64,000 nucleotides of DNA from Prochlorococcus sp. AG-347-K18. GTDB taxonomy: Bacteria; Cyanobacteriota; Cyanobacteriia; PCC-6307; Cyanobiaceae. Below are positions 11,131-22,281 of this stretch, piece after piece. The DNA lies in contig QCCF01000008.1 of the NCBI GenBank assembly GCA_003281365.1, positions 1 to 64,000 on the forward strand, given 5' to 3'. The first letter of the stretch is position 1. Each line of letters starts with the position of its first letter. The position numbers and the translations under genes were made by a program. The notes beneath the pieces are model-generated. The model ran no database searches and was not told where the DNA came from. It saw only the letters and a list, made by a program, of their open reading frames with translations.

Positions 11131-11233
11131 TCTTAAATAATTCAATTCATATGATTTTTCCAGAATATGAATAAAAAATAAAATCAATCTAATACTTTTT
11201 CAGGTGATAATTGCTACTTATAAGTGTATAACC

Positions 11234-12328
11234 CTAGATTTTGATGCTTAATCCTCTTTTTGATGATTCTCTTATAGCTTCGCATACTTTATGACTTGCT
11301 AGTCCCTCGCATAATCCTGGAATGATAGGCGTTTTATTAAAAATACTCTCAGCCCATAAATTTTGAATTCTCAAAACTGGAGCTATTCTCCCATCTGTCC
11401 ATGTTTTTTCAAAATTAAAACTTGAATCTGCAGTAAGGTTTTGTATCTTATTTTCTTTGTTTGAATATTTCAAATTAAAACCATGTACATAATCCTTTTG
11501 GTTCTCGCTTTTAAGAATAAGTGAACCTTCGCTTCCATATATTTCTAAATTAAAACCTCTACCGTTTTTGGAAATCGATGATAAAGATACCTGACATGGA
11601 ATTAGCTTCGAGTTATAGTTCAATATGTCTATATTGGCCAGACAAACATCCTCGCTAGTAACTTCATTTAAATTAGATGAATCAGCTAAAGGCCTCTTCT
11701 TTATTGATGTTGCTAACTTGCCAGATACGTTTACTGATTCTCCAAAAAACCAATTCAACATATCGAATGCATGAGTACCTAGGGCGCCAATAACTCCTCC
11801 ACCTTTTTCTTCCAAAGAATACCAATTCCAAACTCTTTTAGGATCGGATCTGCTTCCCATTAACCAATCTAATTTAACTAAATATATATCTCCTAAAATA
11901 TTTTCATCAATAAGTTTTTTTGTTTGAAGGAAAAGGGGTACTGCTCTGTATTCGAAATCAACACAAACGCTTAAGTTTTTAATCAAGGATATTCTCTGGA
12001 GCTCTTCAATTTCAGAGGAAGATATTGCAACTGGCTTTTCTAATAGTAAATTTTTATTATTTTCAAGAGCATGTTTAGCTAGTTTAAATCTTGATTCAGG
12101 AGGGGTAGCAATAATAATTCCATCAATTTCTGGAGATTTAACTAACTCTTCCCAATCGTGAAAAAACTCTAATCCAGTTTCTTTTTCTAGAATCGATTTT
12201 TGCTTTTTCTCATAATGATAAATAGCTACAGGCTTTAAATAATTTGACTCTTTTAATGCTTCTAAATGTACTTTTTTCCCAAACCCTAATCCAGAAATTG
12301 CTATTTTTAATTTATTTTTAGTATCCAT
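11234..12328 (-). CDS. Gfo/Idh/MocA family NAD(P)-dependent oxidoreductase
   Basis: IAISGLGFGKKVHLEAL, IIIATPPESRFKLAKHALENNKNLLLEKPVA. Confidence 0.92.
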   Translation of the reverse strand: MDTKNKLKIAISGLGFGKKVHLEALKESNYLKPVAIYHYEKKQKSILEKETGLEFFHDWEELVKSPEIDGIIIATPPESRFKLAKHALENNKNLLLEKPVAISSSEIEELQRISLIKNLSVCVDFEYRAVPLFLQTKKLIDENILGDIYLVKLDWLMGSRSDPKRVWNWYSLEEKGGGVIGALGTHAFDMLNWFFGESVNVSGKLATSIKKRPLADSSNLNEVTSEDVCLANIDILNYNSKLIPCQVSLSSISKNGRGFNLEIYGSEGSLILKSENQKDYVHGFNLKYSNKENKIQNLTADSSFNFEKTWTDGRIAPVLRIQNLWAESIFNKTPIIPGLCEGLASHKVCEAIRESSKRGLSIKI

Positions 12329-12330
12329 TC

Positions 12331-12723
12331 TTATCTATTTATAAATTCTGAACAGCTATTTTCAATAACTACATCTATTAATTCATCATTATTTGAAGTT
12401 TGCCATTTTGAATTGAATTGAGGAATTCCATTTATGGAAGTATCTTTAAACTTTTTTTCATCGCAATTAATTCTCATAACATAAAGTGATAATTCTCCAT
12501 CATCATCAGAAGCAGTTGGATTTTTATAGAACTTTGTCAAGACACTTATTTCACTATTTGGAAACGACTTAATACTCCCTTTATCAAGCCATTCTTTCCC
12601 CTCATCATTCTCTTTAAGGAGAACCCAATCAACATTTCCTATTGCATATGAATGGGAAGCAAAATTTAAAATAAAGAATAAAAGGCTTAATGAAAAATAA
12701 AAGAAATTTGAAATTATTCTCAT
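12331..12723 (-). CDS. hypothetical exported protein
   Basis: Signal peptide-like N-terminus MRIISNFFYFSLSLLFFILNFASHSYA. Confidence 0.65.
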   Translation of the reverse strand: MRIISNFFYFSLSLLFFILNFASHSYAIGNVDWVLLKENDEGKEWLDKGSIKSFPNSEISVLTKFYKNPTASDDDGELSLYVMRINCDEKKFKDTSINGIPQFNSKWQTSNNDELIDVVIENSCSEFINR

Positions 12724-12724
12724 T

Positions 12725-13606
12725 TTATATATTTGCTTTTGCAAATTCTTTTACACCATGAATTTTTAAAATTTTAGTCAGAGTATCCTTAAGATCTTTC
12801 CTTTTGACTATAACATCAACAAAACCATGCTCAAGTAGATATTCAGCTGTTTGAAAATTATCGGGTAATTTTTCTCTTAATGTTTGTTCTATAACCCTTC
12901 TTCCAGCAAATCCAATAAGAGCCTTAGGTTCCGCCAAAATTAAATCACCTAACATTGCAAAGCTTGCTGTCACCCCCCCAGTCGTTGGATGAGTCAATAA
13001 GGGCATATATAGAAGATTTTTTTCTTTATGTTTTTTTAGCGCTCCAGATATTTTTGCCATCTGCATGAGACTTAACATGCCTTCTTGCATCCTTGCTCCC
13101 CCTGATGCACAAACAATAAGAATTGGAAAATTTTCTAAAGTTGCTCTTTCAATTATTCTTGTAATTTTTTCACCAACTACAGAACCCATGGATCCTCCCA
13201 TAAATCTAAAATCCATAACGGCTAATGCTAAAGGCATTGAATTTACAGAACAGATACCTGTTACGACTCCATCTCTTAAACCTGTACCTGCTTGACTTTC
13301 CTTAATTCGATCAGCATATGACCTTCTATCTTTAAAACCTAAAGGATCTGTAGGACTTAGTGAACTATCAAACTCTTCAAATGAATTTTTATCAGCAATT
13401 ATATTTATCCTTTCATCACTATTAATCCTATTATGATGTCCACAATTACTACAAACATTGAAATTTGAAATTAGGTCCTTTCTATAGGCTACTTGCGAAC
13501 ATTCTGAACATTTAACCCACAAACCATCTCCTTCATCAGTGTCTTGGGAAACTTTCCCAACAAATTGATCTTTACGCCTTGCTGCAAACCAGTCGATTAA
13601 TGACAC
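12725..13606 (-). CDS. accD: acetyl-CoA carboxylase carboxyltransferase subunit beta
   Basis: [16 protein letters not shown]...[10 protein letters not shown] zinc finger; [34 protein letters not shown]. Confidence 0.97.
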   Translation of the reverse strand: MSLIDWFAARRKDQFVGKVSQDTDEGDGLWVKCSECSQVAYRKDLISNFNVCSNCGHHNRINSDERINIIADKNSFEEFDSSLSPTDPLGFKDRRSYADRIKESQAGTGLRDGVVTGICSVNSMPLALAVMDFRFMGGSMGSVVGEKITRIIERATLENFPILIVCASGGARMQEGMLSLMQMAKISGALKKHKEKNLLYMPLLTHPTTGGVTASFAMLGDLILAEPKALIGFAGRRVIEQTLREKLPDNFQTAEYLLEHGFVDVIVKRKDLKDTLTKILKIHGVKEFAKANI

Positions 13607-13746
13607 AATGTTACCTGTTTTTACTATTTAAATCTAAACAAGGTACCTTTATCAAGAAAGATATATAAATTTTGAGATTTTTTGGATTAGAAACTCCTCA
13701 AAGTAAAGAATAAAATGATTTGAGTTGATAATCGAAAAATTATTTA

Positions 13747-14643
13747 TTATTTATTTTTCTCTTCAATCATTTTATGAATTATTGGAGTAAGAATTAGTTC
13801 CATTGCGAAACCCATTTTTCCACCATTTACAACGATACTTGTTGGACTTGACATAAATGAATCATTAATCATTCCAAGCAAGTATTGAAAATCAATCCCC
13901 CATTTCTCTCTAGCCCCTTTTCTGAAATGTATGATCACAAAGCTTTCATCAGGAGTTGGGATATTTCTGCATATGAAAGGATTGGAAGTGTCAATTGTGG
14001 GAATTCTTTGGAAATTAATATCGGTTTTGCTGAATTGTGGACAAATGTGATTTATATAATCGGGCATTCTTCTCAATATAGTATCCACAATGGTTTCAGC
14101 TGAGTATCCTCTCTCTGCGTTATCTCTATGAATTTTTTGAATCCACTCTAAATTTGTTATCGGAACAACACCAACAAGTAAATCAGCATAAGATGCCACA
14201 TTGTATCCATCACCCTCTACCCCGCCATGCAAACCTTCATAAAAAAGTACGTCTGTTCCCTCAGGAATATCTTCCCATGGAGTAAATTGCCCAGGTTCTA
14301 AGGATGTCCCAAGTCTTGTATTATGTTCTTCGGCTTCTTCAAGGCTATGTAGATAATATCTTTTCTTTCCTCCTCCGGTTTCACCATAGATTTTAAAAAG
14401 TTCTTCTAGCTTGTCAAAAAGATTAGCCTCTGGACCAAAGTGAGAAAAATTTTCACCTTTTGAAAGAGCCTCAGCCATAGCTTTTTTCATAGGCATTCTT
14501 TCAAATCTGTGATAACTATCACCTTCTACAACTGCGGGAACAATATCTTCTCTGGCAAAAATATGCTCAAAGGCTCTTTTTACTGTACTTGTTCCTGCTC
14601 CTGAAGATCCTGTTACAGCAACTACTGGATGACGTTTTGACAT
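13747..14643 (-). CDS. prk: phosphoribulokinase
   Basis: VVAVTGSSGAGTSTVKRAFEHIF, VEGDSYHRF, LFYEGLHGG. Confidence 0.96.
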   Translation of the reverse strand: MSKRHPVVAVTGSSGAGTSTVKRAFEHIFAREDIVPAVVEGDSYHRFERMPMKKAMAEALSKGENFSHFGPEANLFDKLEELFKIYGETGGGKKRYYLHSLEEAEEHNTRLGTSLEPGQFTPWEDIPEGTDVLFYEGLHGGVEGDGYNVASYADLLVGVVPITNLEWIQKIHRDNAERGYSAETIVDTILRRMPDYINHICPQFSKTDINFQRIPTIDTSNPFICRNIPTPDESFVIIHFRKGAREKWGIDFQYLLGMINDSFMSSPTSIVVNGGKMGFAMELILTPIIHKMIEEKNK

Positions 14644-14732
14644 TTTTTAAAAACAATATCTAATGATTCTGACAGGTCGTATGCCAACTTTATGTTTTAA
14701 TTAAAAATATTTTTTTATTTATTAATTTTTTT

Positions 14733-15806
14733 TTAAATTTCATTTATTATTTTATTTCCTATTTCACTGCAAGATAAAACTTCAGAGGAGCCATCAGCTA
14801 AATCCGCTGTTCTAAATCCGTTGGATAAAACTTTATCAATAGCAGTTTCTAAATTTTCAGCGGCTTCTTCTTCATTTAATCCAATTTTTAACATCATGGA
14901 AGTGGATAAGAGCATCGCAATAGGATTTGCAATGTTTTTACCAGCTATATCAGGAGCTGAACCATGAACAGGTTCAAAAACTCCTGGACCATTACTGTTT
15001 AGAGAAGCAGATGGAAGCATACCAATAGATCCAGTTAACATTGCGGCTAAATCGCTTAAAATATCACCAAATAAATTACTAGTTAAAATCACATCAAATT
15101 GGCTAGGATCTCTAACTAATTGCATAGCTGCATTATCAACATACATATTGCTTAAAGATATGTTTTTATCTTTCGAGGTAATATTTAAAACTGTATCTCT
15201 CCACAATTGACTAACCTCAAGGACGTTTGATTTATCAACAGAACATATTTTTTTATTTCTTTGGTTTGCAATTTTTATTGCTATTTCTGTTATTCTCTCT
15301 ATTTCAGCCGAATCATAAACCATCGTATTGAAAGCTTTTGGGGTTTTTGTATTAGTTATATGTCCTCTTGGTTTTCCAAAATAAATACCTCCTATTAATT
15401 CTCTTACAACAATAAGATCAACATTCTCAACGATTTCTTTTTTTAATGTACTTGCATTTAAGAGGGATCTTCTTATTTTGACAGGCCTGATGTTTGCGAA
15501 AAGATTTAAGGCAGATCTTAACTTTAGTAACCCACTTTCTGGTCTTAATTCTCTTGCAAGAGAGTCATATTTAATATCTCCAACACATGCTAAAAGAACA
15601 GCATCACTTTTTTTGCATTGATCTAGTGTTTCATCTGGAGCAGGAGTCCCAAACTTTTCATAAGCTATCCCACCAAATAATTTTTCAATAATCTCAATAT
15701 CGAAATTATGATTTTTTGAAAGCTTATTTAAAACTTTTTTTGAAACTTCTGAAATCTCTGGTCCAATTCCGTCTCCTGACAATAAAACAATCTTATATTT
15801 CTTCAT
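14733..15806 (-). CDS. leuB: 3-isopropylmalate dehydrogenase
   Basis: LLSGDGIGPEI, LRPESGLLKLR, RELIGGIYFGKPRG, SNLFGDILSDLAAMLTGSIGMLPSAS. Confidence 0.97.
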   Translation of the reverse strand: MKKYKIVLLSGDGIGPEISEVSKKVLNKLSKNHNFDIEIIEKLFGGIAYEKFGTPAPDETLDQCKKSDAVLLACVGDIKYDSLARELRPESGLLKLRSALNLFANIRPVKIRRSLLNASTLKKEIVENVDLIVVRELIGGIYFGKPRGHITNTKTPKAFNTMVYDSAEIERITEIAIKIANQRNKKICSVDKSNVLEVSQLWRDTVLNITSKDKNISLSNMYVDNAAMQLVRDPSQFDVILTSNLFGDILSDLAAMLTGSIGMLPSASLNSNGPGVFEPVHGSAPDIAGKNIANPIAMLLSTSMMLKIGLNEEEAAENLETAIDKVLSNGFRTADLADGSSEVLSCSEIGNKIINEI

Positions 15807-15834
15807 TTAAATTTTTGTTTAATAGAACAATAAA

Positions 15835-16869
15835 TTATTGTTTGTCTAATTGTCTAAGTTTTTTTGCTAATTCTGGTAATTTTTTAAAAATACTTGAACT
15901 CCTTAGCCATGATTTATTTCCCATCGCGGGGAAACCACTAATTACCTTGCCATCTTCTATGTCACAATGAATCCCGCATTTTGAACTCGCTATTACATTA
16001 TTCCCAACTTTTACTCTATTGTTGACTCCTACTTGCCCTGCCAAAATAACACCATCTCCAATATTTGCTCCTCCAGCGATACCAACTTGAGCTGCAAATG
16101 CACAATTTTTACCAATTTTTACTCCATGACCTATTTGTACTAAATTATCCAACTTCGTTCCTTCATCAATAAAAGTAAATCCTACTGCGGGTCTATCAAT
16201 ACAACAATTCGTTCCAATTTCTACAAAACTCATTATTTTTACACCACCTTTTTGAGGCATCTTTATCCATTTGCCATCTTTAGGAATAAAACCAAATCCC
16301 TCTGATCCAATAACAGAATTTGAATTAATTACACAATTATTTTTTAGGGTGGTATTTTCGTAAATAACACAATTTGGATGAATTATATTATTATTTCCAA
16401 TTCGAACATTACCTAAAATCGATGATCCAGGAAGAATATGATTATTGTCTCCAATAACAGTATTTTCTCCAATATAGACATTAGGTGCAATATGGCAATC
16501 TTCTCCAATTATTGCTGTTTTATCTATAACCGCCGAAGCGTGAATTCCTGGTTTAAAAGTGATGGTTTTATATAAACAATCCAATACTTCAGCAAATGCA
16601 ATTCTTGGATTTTTAACGATTACGTTTGATATATTGAGTTTCTCTAAGGCACTAACGATTTCTTCGTTGTTAGTAGTTATTATTGCTGATGCTTTAGTTT
16701 GATTTAATTTTTCTTTAAGGATATTATTTTCTTCTAAAAAAGATATTTGATATTTAACTGCAGCATCTAATGAACCAGCATCATTTATATTTAAATCTTC
16801 GAAAATATTGGCACTAATAAAATTTGAATTTCCTTTTTTTATTAGATCAACTAAATCACTTAAAAGCAT
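15835..16869 (-). CDS. lpxD: UDP-3-O-acylglucosamine N-acyltransferase
   Basis: Left-handed beta-helix hexapeptide repeats; IGSEGFGFIPKDGKWIKMPQKGGV, IGHGVKIGKNCAFAAQVGIAGG. Confidence 0.93.
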   Translation of the reverse strand: MLLSDLVDLIKKGNSNFISANIFEDLNINDAGSLDAAVKYQISFLEENNILKEKLNQTKASAIITTNNEEIVSALEKLNISNVIVKNPRIAFAEVLDCLYKTITFKPGIHASAVIDKTAIIGEDCHIAPNVYIGENTVIGDNNHILPGSSILGNVRIGNNNIIHPNCVIYENTTLKNNCVINSNSVIGSEGFGFIPKDGKWIKMPQKGGVKIMSFVEIGTNCCIDRPAVGFTFIDEGTKLDNLVQIGHGVKIGKNCAFAAQVGIAGGANIGDGVILAGQVGVNNRVKVGNNVIASSKCGIHCDIEDGKVISGFPAMGNKSWLRSSSIFKKLPELAKKLRQLDKQ

Positions 16870-16888
16870 TTTTCAGTTTAATTTTTTT

Positions 16889-17971
16889 TTAAGAGAGAGC
16901 AAGAACATCTCTGTGAACGACAATTATCGAGGAGTTGTTATCTTCTTTATTATTTAAGATACTTCTTAATTTGTCGCTACTTATTGATACTAAACCTTTT
17001 GCAACTTCTTTATTATTTGTATTTACGATTTTAACTGCCTGATTAATCGTAAAGTTTCCTTCTACATTCTTAACACCAACCGCTAAAAGTGAGGCACCTT
17101 TTTTTTTAATTGCAAAGGAAGCACCATCATCTAAGGTGATTTTCCCTACTGTTTGAATTGCATGTGAAAGCCAACTTTTTTTGTTTCCAACCGGTTTTTC
17201 TACTGGATAAAATAGAGTTCCAATTTTATTATCATTAAAAATTTTAATTAAGTTTTTTTTATTAGTTCCATCAATTAGTTGGACTTCGACTCCTCCTTTT
17301 GTTGCTATTTCAGCAGAAATTAATTTTGTAGAAATTCCTCCTTTTCCCCATTCATTATTTGAGTTTTGAATATTTTTATCTTTAATTTCCTTTAATTCAC
17401 TATTATGAACTTCTTTAATAGGTTGCGCATCCTTATTATTACGTGGATCTTTTGAGTATAGATTTTCGATATCGGTTAATAAAATAAGCTTGTTAGCATT
17501 TATAGCCAAGGCTACTAAAGCAGAGAGGGTATCATTATCTCCATATTTAAGCTCTTCATTTGCTACGGTATCATTTTCATTTACTATTGGAATAACATTT
17601 AAATCGATTAATTTTTTTAAGGTTTTAGAAGCGTTATTAAAGGATTCTCGTGAATTGAAATCAGCTTTAGTTATTAAAATTTGAGCAATATTATGACCTA
17701 ATTTATTGAATACCTTATCGTATAAGGACATTAAATTAACTTGACCTACAGCAGCAGTAGCTTGAAGTGTACTTAAATCATTTGGTCTAGTTTTAATATT
17801 TAATTTTTGGCAACCTAATCCAACTGCTCCACTAGTTACTAAAATTAATTTGTTTCCTTTTGAAAGAAAACTTGCAAAGGATCTAGAAAGGTTTTCAATA
17901 ACTTCTTCTGTAGATGTTTCCTCTGTTCCTCTTAAAATACTAGTACCAATTTTTATAACCCAAGTTTTCAT
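16889..17971 (-). CDS. proB: glutamate 5-kinase
   Basis: [45 protein letters not shown]-terminal PUA-like domain. Confidence 0.96.
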   Translation of the reverse strand: MKTWVIKIGTSILRGTEETSTEEVIENLSRSFASFLSKGNKLILVTSGAVGLGCQKLNIKTRPNDLSTLQATAAVGQVNLMSLYDKVFNKLGHNIAQILITKADFNSRESFNNASKTLKKLIDLNVIPIVNENDTVANEELKYGDNDTLSALVALAINANKLILLTDIENLYSKDPRNNKDAQPIKEVHNSELKEIKDKNIQNSNNEWGKGGISTKLISAEIATKGGVEVQLIDGTNKKNLIKIFNDNKIGTLFYPVEKPVGNKKSWLSHAIQTVGKITLDDGASFAIKKKGASLLAVGVKNVEGNFTINQAVKIVNTNNKEVAKGLVSISSDKLRSILNNKEDNNSSIIVVHRDVLALS

Positions 17972-18462
17972 TTTATAAAATGAGAAATTAATTTTTCTAT
18001 TTTCAAAGTTAAATTAAATTTTGTAGGCAAGCCATCTCTATTTAATCGCTTGACTAATATTGTTTTTATATCGCATCTATTACCAACAATAATATCTGTA
18101 AAAATTCTGTCGCCAATAATGGCTATATTTTTTGGCTCTCCGCCAATTTCTTTTATAGCAGACAAAGTTACTTTTTTTCTTGGTTTTGATGCATTGTATT
18201 TATACCTTAAATTTAATTCTTTCGCTATTTTTGCGATTCTTTTTTTTGATGGATTATTACTTATTAGATATAAAGAGAAAAGTTTTTTAGATTCTATGAT
18301 CCAATTTTTTACAGCTTTTGGGATCATATTTGATTTTCTATTTACTAGAGTCCCATCCACGTCTAGCAATAAGGAATCAATTCCTTTTTTTTGCAACTCA
18401 GATTGAGAAATATTATATATTGGTAAGTTTGAATCCCAATTGACTTTTAGGATAGATCTCAT
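17968..18462 (-). CDS. YqeG family HAD-type phosphatase
   Basis: [46 protein letters not shown]. Confidence 0.88.
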   Translation of the reverse strand: MRSILKVNWDSNLPIYNISQSELQKKGIDSLLLDVDGTLVNRKSNMIPKAVKNWIIESKKLFSLYLISNNPSKKRIAKIAKELNLRYKYNASKPRKKVTLSAIKEIGGEPKNIAIIGDRIFTDIIVGNRCDIKTILVKRLNRDGLPTKFNLTLKIEKLISHFIK

Positions 18463-18467
18463 TTAAT

Positions 18468-19004
18468 TTAAGAACTACTTTTTTCAAGCTCAGTTTCAAT
18501 CAAAGGTTGAATTTTATCAAACTCATCATCTTCAACTAATATGGCACCTTTATCTTTTAATTTACCCACAATAAAAAAAGGATCTAATGGTATATATAAG
18601 CCATATTCTTGGTCAAAAAGATTAAAGTTAACGAGCAATTCATAACTCTCACTATCATCATCTATGTATTCTTCTTCTAATTCATCGTAAATTGGTTCTT
18701 CAAGTTCTCCTGATACTGTTAATGTAACTGCTGATCTGATAAGTTTTAAATCATGTTCTTGAAGAACTGCTTCAGCGTTTTTTAGTATTTGTTCATTTTT
18801 ATCTATTTTCTCAATTAGTTCAGGTTCATCTTTTTCATTTATCTTAAAAAGACTTACTGGAGTATCAACTGGCGTTAATAAAGCATATTCTTGACCTTCA
18901 ACTCTTACTAGTTGTTCAAGATAACAAAATAGCTCGTTTCCATTTGAGTCATTTAATAAAAGAGTCTGTGCATCATAATTATCATTTGAATTGGCTTCTT
19001 TCAT
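18468..19004 (-). CDS. conserved cyanobacterial protein (DUF3727-like)
   Basis: LLNDSNGNELFCYLEQLVRVEGQEYALLTPVDTPV; acidic; upstream partner of ruvX neighbourhood. Confidence 0.7.
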   Translation of the reverse strand: MKEANSNDNYDAQTLLLNDSNGNELFCYLEQLVRVEGQEYALLTPVDTPVSLFKINEKDEPELIEKIDKNEQILKNAEAVLQEHDLKLIRSAVTLTVSGELEEPIYDELEEEYIDDDSESYELLVNFNLFDQEYGLYIPLDPFFIVGKLKDKGAILVEDDEFDKIQPLIETELEKSSS

Positions 19005-19029
19005 TTAAAAATTATCTATATTTTTAATA

Positions 19030-19491
19030 TTAATATTTTATCTGACGTTTAACAGCAAATTCTTCTAATTCAGGACCTTCTTCGATCCATTGTTCAAGTA
19101 TTATTTTTGCTGAAAAACTATCAATCAATCCGGATTTATCTTTTTTTATTCCAAATCTTTCTGAAGATTCCCATGTTGAACTATGTTCGTTGACGTAAGA
19201 AAATGGAAGCTTTAATTCATTTGAAAGTAATTGACCATAATTTTTACAGTCAATAGCTTGAGGGGTCATTTGACCTTCTTCATCTAGGGGAATACCAACA
19301 ATAAACCCATTCAAATTAAATTTATTTATATAATTTCTAATGATTTTAATCTCTTGATTATTTTCAAACCGTTTTACTGCTGGAAGTATATTTGATGTTA
19401 TGCAGAGTGGATCACAATAAGCTAATCCTATTCTTTTAGTACCTATATCCAAACTCAAAATTGACTTGGGTTTGGGTTTGCAAAATTTCAC
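19030..19491 (-). CDS. ruvX: Holliday junction resolvase-like protein YqgF/RuvX
   Basis: [30 protein letters not shown]. Confidence 0.9.
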   Translation of the reverse strand: MKFCKPKPKSILSLDIGTKRIGLAYCDPLCITSNILPAVKRFENNQEIKIIRNYINKFNLNGFIVGIPLDEEGQMTPQAIDCKNYGQLLSNELKLPFSYVNEHSSTWESSERFGIKKDKSGLIDSFSAKIILEQWIEEGPELEEFAVKRQIKY

Positions 19492-20543
19492 TTTGTTTTT
19501 AATGGAAAAGGAGATGGATATGGATTACCTTGTGGACTTAATTTTTCAAAGATTGATTCCAAAGATTGATTTATTATATTTACTTGTTTGGCTTCATTCT
19601 TAACTATTGTGTTCCGAATAAGAATTATTTCTTGATTTTTTTCTTTGAGATTACATTCTTCGAGAAAAAGATTTAATTGAGAATTTTCTTTATAGGATTT
19701 TAAATATGAAACAGGTGATTCTTCAAAAAATCTTTTTATAAATTCTTTTAAGATAGAGTTGAATCTCTTATCCCAATATCTACTTATAGTTAAAGTGTAA
19801 ATTTCTTCGTTTGGATAATTTATATCTTTTAAAATTGTACATAATACTGAATTTTCATATATTATGGCACCACTCTTAGAGTTATTTCTTTTAAGAATGT
19901 CGTCTTGATCAAAATCTAAAATATTTCTGATTATGGGAGATTGATTTGATCTTATGAAATTAACTACTTTTAATATATTTTGTTTATTAATGTTTTGGAA
20001 TTCATTAATTAATGCATAGGCATTGGTATTTTGCTTTATAGATTTATTTAGATCAGAACCACCCCAAAGGATTATCTCTCCTAACGGTTGAAAGCCTAAT
20101 TCTCTGGAGGTAGATATGAGGTCAACATTATTTATATCAGCGTTAATTATCCAACTTGAAGTTTTGATGTCTTTTATTGAGATAGACTTTTTTATCAATC
20201 CTGAAGTTAATTGTTTATCTGTTAAAGAACAGTTGTTGTTAATCAACTTGGGCTTAGATATTTTTAAGCAAGTCTCTTTTTTGTTTAAAGGAAAAATATT
20301 CAAATAACCAATAATTTCGTTTCCATATTTAGCAATTATGCATTTATTTTTGTTTTTCTTAAGGTTATTTAAAAATATTTTTAGGTCATCAAAGGTATTT
20401 ATAATTGCCATCTTTAAAAACCAATTATTCAATTCCTTATTTTTGATATCTATTAAAAGGTTAATGTGTCTTATATGGAGTTCTTCAAAAGTTACTTCCA
20501 TTCCCTTTTTAGATTGAGAAGAATAAGAGGTATCTTTTTTCAT
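19488..20543 (-). CDS. conserved hypothetical protein, possible GNAT-like fold
   Basis: 351-aa ORF overlapping ruvX start by 4 bp; [19 protein letters not shown] resembles GNAT core. Confidence 0.6.
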   Translation of the reverse strand: MKKDTSYSSQSKKGMEVTFEELHIRHINLLIDIKNKELNNWFLKMAIINTFDDLKIFLNNLKKNKNKCIIAKYGNEIIGYLNIFPLNKKETCLKISKPKLINNNCSLTDKQLTSGLIKKSISIKDIKTSSWIINADINNVDLISTSRELGFQPLGEIILWGGSDLNKSIKQNTNAYALINEFQNINKQNILKVVNFIRSNQSPIIRNILDFDQDDILKRNNSKSGAIIYENSVLCTILKDINYPNEEIYTLTISRYWDKRFNSILKEFIKRFFEESPVSYLKSYKENSQLNLFLEECNLKEKNQEIILIRNTIVKNEAKQVNIINQSLESIFEKLSPQGNPYPSPFPLKTK

Positions 20544-21710
20544 TTACTTTTTTTCTCTTATTAATACTATAGGGGTTTTTTCATCTCCATTGCCAGCTGG
20601 ATTAGATAATAAGTTTCTTTTGAGTATTTTATTTACGGCTTTATTTGAACTAGCTAAGACTTTCACACCTCCAAGATCATTAACATCTACTACAGCAACA
20701 TCTACATTCAGATGGTTCGAGACCTCCCTACAAAATAAATCTGCATTTAGAGGACCCATAACTATACTCTTGTCGTAGGGAGTCACTGTACCGCTTATAT
20801 CATCAATGAGAGATGATTCTGAACCAGTTAATCTATAAAACATACCCTTAATACCAAATAATTTGAAGATAAATCCAACAAATAGTGCAAAGGTTATTCT
20901 TGTAACTCCGATTCTATTTATTAACAATTGCATGCCGCAAGCTGTTGCTAGACTGCTTGTAGGATGAAAAAAATAACATAAAGCTTTTGAAAAAAAACTA
21001 TATTCTAAATTTTGGGGGGAAATGTATCTATTTTGCATAATCGCCAGCGGACTCTCACCAATTGTTAAAATATCATTTTTTTCTACAATTTCTTTGCAGT
21101 ATTCAATAACAGTATTTACTGGGTTATCAAAGCAACCAAGTAAATCAGTTTTAATAGCAAAAGCTTTGTATTTATTATTTAAAGGAATTTCAAAAACTTC
21201 TTTCGCCGTCTGTCTTTGACCATCTAAATTAATTAAAAAACAATCCTTAATATTTGAAATACCAAAATGCCCATAGTTTTCCCAAAATACTTTTAACCAT
21301 AGATATTTTATTTTTTTTCTAAAATTGTTATTGTTAAATTTATATATGACTCTTACAAATAATTCTGAATTTGACTTGATAATTGTTGTTGGCCAGTAAT
21401 TTCTTAAATTCTTAATTTTATTATTTTCATACACATAAATATCTTCTTGATAATTAAAATTTTGGCAATATTCGTTACCTTTATTTTTAAAAAAATCTAA
21501 TTCAAAATTTATATTAGATACCATCGTCTCTTTGGTTTTACTTTTATTAGTTATTTTTAAATCAATAATTAATTCGTTTAAACCATCCTTTTTCTTGATT
21601 TTGTAATTTATAGGTACCAGATTTAACTTTGATTTGGGCGAGTTTACAATATATAAATCTGAAAGAATTAAAAAAATTAAAAGAACTAAGAGGATATTTA
21701 TTAATATCAT
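20544..21710 (-). CDS. CofE-like (F420-0:gamma-glutamyl ligase family) protein with N-terminal membrane anchor
   Basis: GESPLAIMQNRY, DDISGTVTPYDKSIVMGP, VAVVDVNDLGGV...LLSNPAGNGDEKTPIVLIR. Confidence 0.75.
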   Translation of the reverse strand: MILINILLVLLIFLILSDLYIVNSPKSKLNLVPINYKIKKKDGLNELIIDLKITNKSKTKETMVSNINFELDFFKNKGNEYCQNFNYQEDIYVYENNKIKNLRNYWPTTIIKSNSELFVRVIYKFNNNNFRKKIKYLWLKVFWENYGHFGISNIKDCFLINLDGQRQTAKEVFEIPLNNKYKAFAIKTDLLGCFDNPVNTVIEYCKEIVEKNDILTIGESPLAIMQNRYISPQNLEYSFFSKALCYFFHPTSSLATACGMQLLINRIGVTRITFALFVGFIFKLFGIKGMFYRLTGSESSLIDDISGTVTPYDKSIVMGPLNADLFCREVSNHLNVDVAVVDVNDLGGVKVLASSNKAVNKILKRNLLSNPAGNGDEKTPIVLIREKK

Positions 21711-21718
21711 TTTTTTTA

Positions 21719-22267
21719 TTAATTTATGTTCTTATCTTTTTTTTCAGAAATGATACTGTTGTATTCATTAAAACTTTCAACAGAAAATGTCGTATCTTCT
21801 ATATCAATTCCTTTTAGTTCTCCTATAACTTTGTTTAATTCATCGATATTAATTATTCCATTTTGATCATATTTAACTTCACCATCACTATTTAAAATAA
21901 TGGTTTGTGGAATTAATCCGTTCCAATAATAATTGGGTTCATTTCTTTGATCAGACTTTTTTTTATCCTGTAATTCATCAGTAGTTAGAGCAATGATGTC
22001 TATATTATTTCTCCATATCAAATCTAAACCAGATATTATCGGAGCCATAGCTTTACTATCTGAGCTATCGTCAAGATAAAAAAATAAAACTGCGACTCTT
22101 TTATTATTTAATGATTCCTGAAGAGTTGTCGTGGGAGGAACAATAGCCCCATTACCTGCATATATAGGAAAGATGTTGCCATCGTAACTATTAGAATCTC
22201 TAGATGCACTTGCTTTATGTGGACTTAAGAAAATTAATGCTATTAGGATCCATTGAATTATTTTCAT
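21719..22267 (-). CDS. thioredoxin-fold-like exported protein
   Basis: Signal sequence; VAVLFFYLDDSSDSKAMAPIIS...NGLIPQTIILNSDGEVKYDQNG. Confidence 0.6.
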   Translation of the reverse strand: MKIIQWILIALIFLSPHKASASRDSNSYDGNIFPIYAGNGAIVPPTTTLQESLNNKRVAVLFFYLDDSSDSKAMAPIISGLDLIWRNNIDIIALTTDELQDKKKSDQRNEPNYYWNGLIPQTIILNSDGEVKYDQNGIINIDELNKVIGELKGIDIEDTTFSVESFNEYNSIISEKKDKNIN

Positions 22268-22281
22268 TAAAGTTTAAAAAC

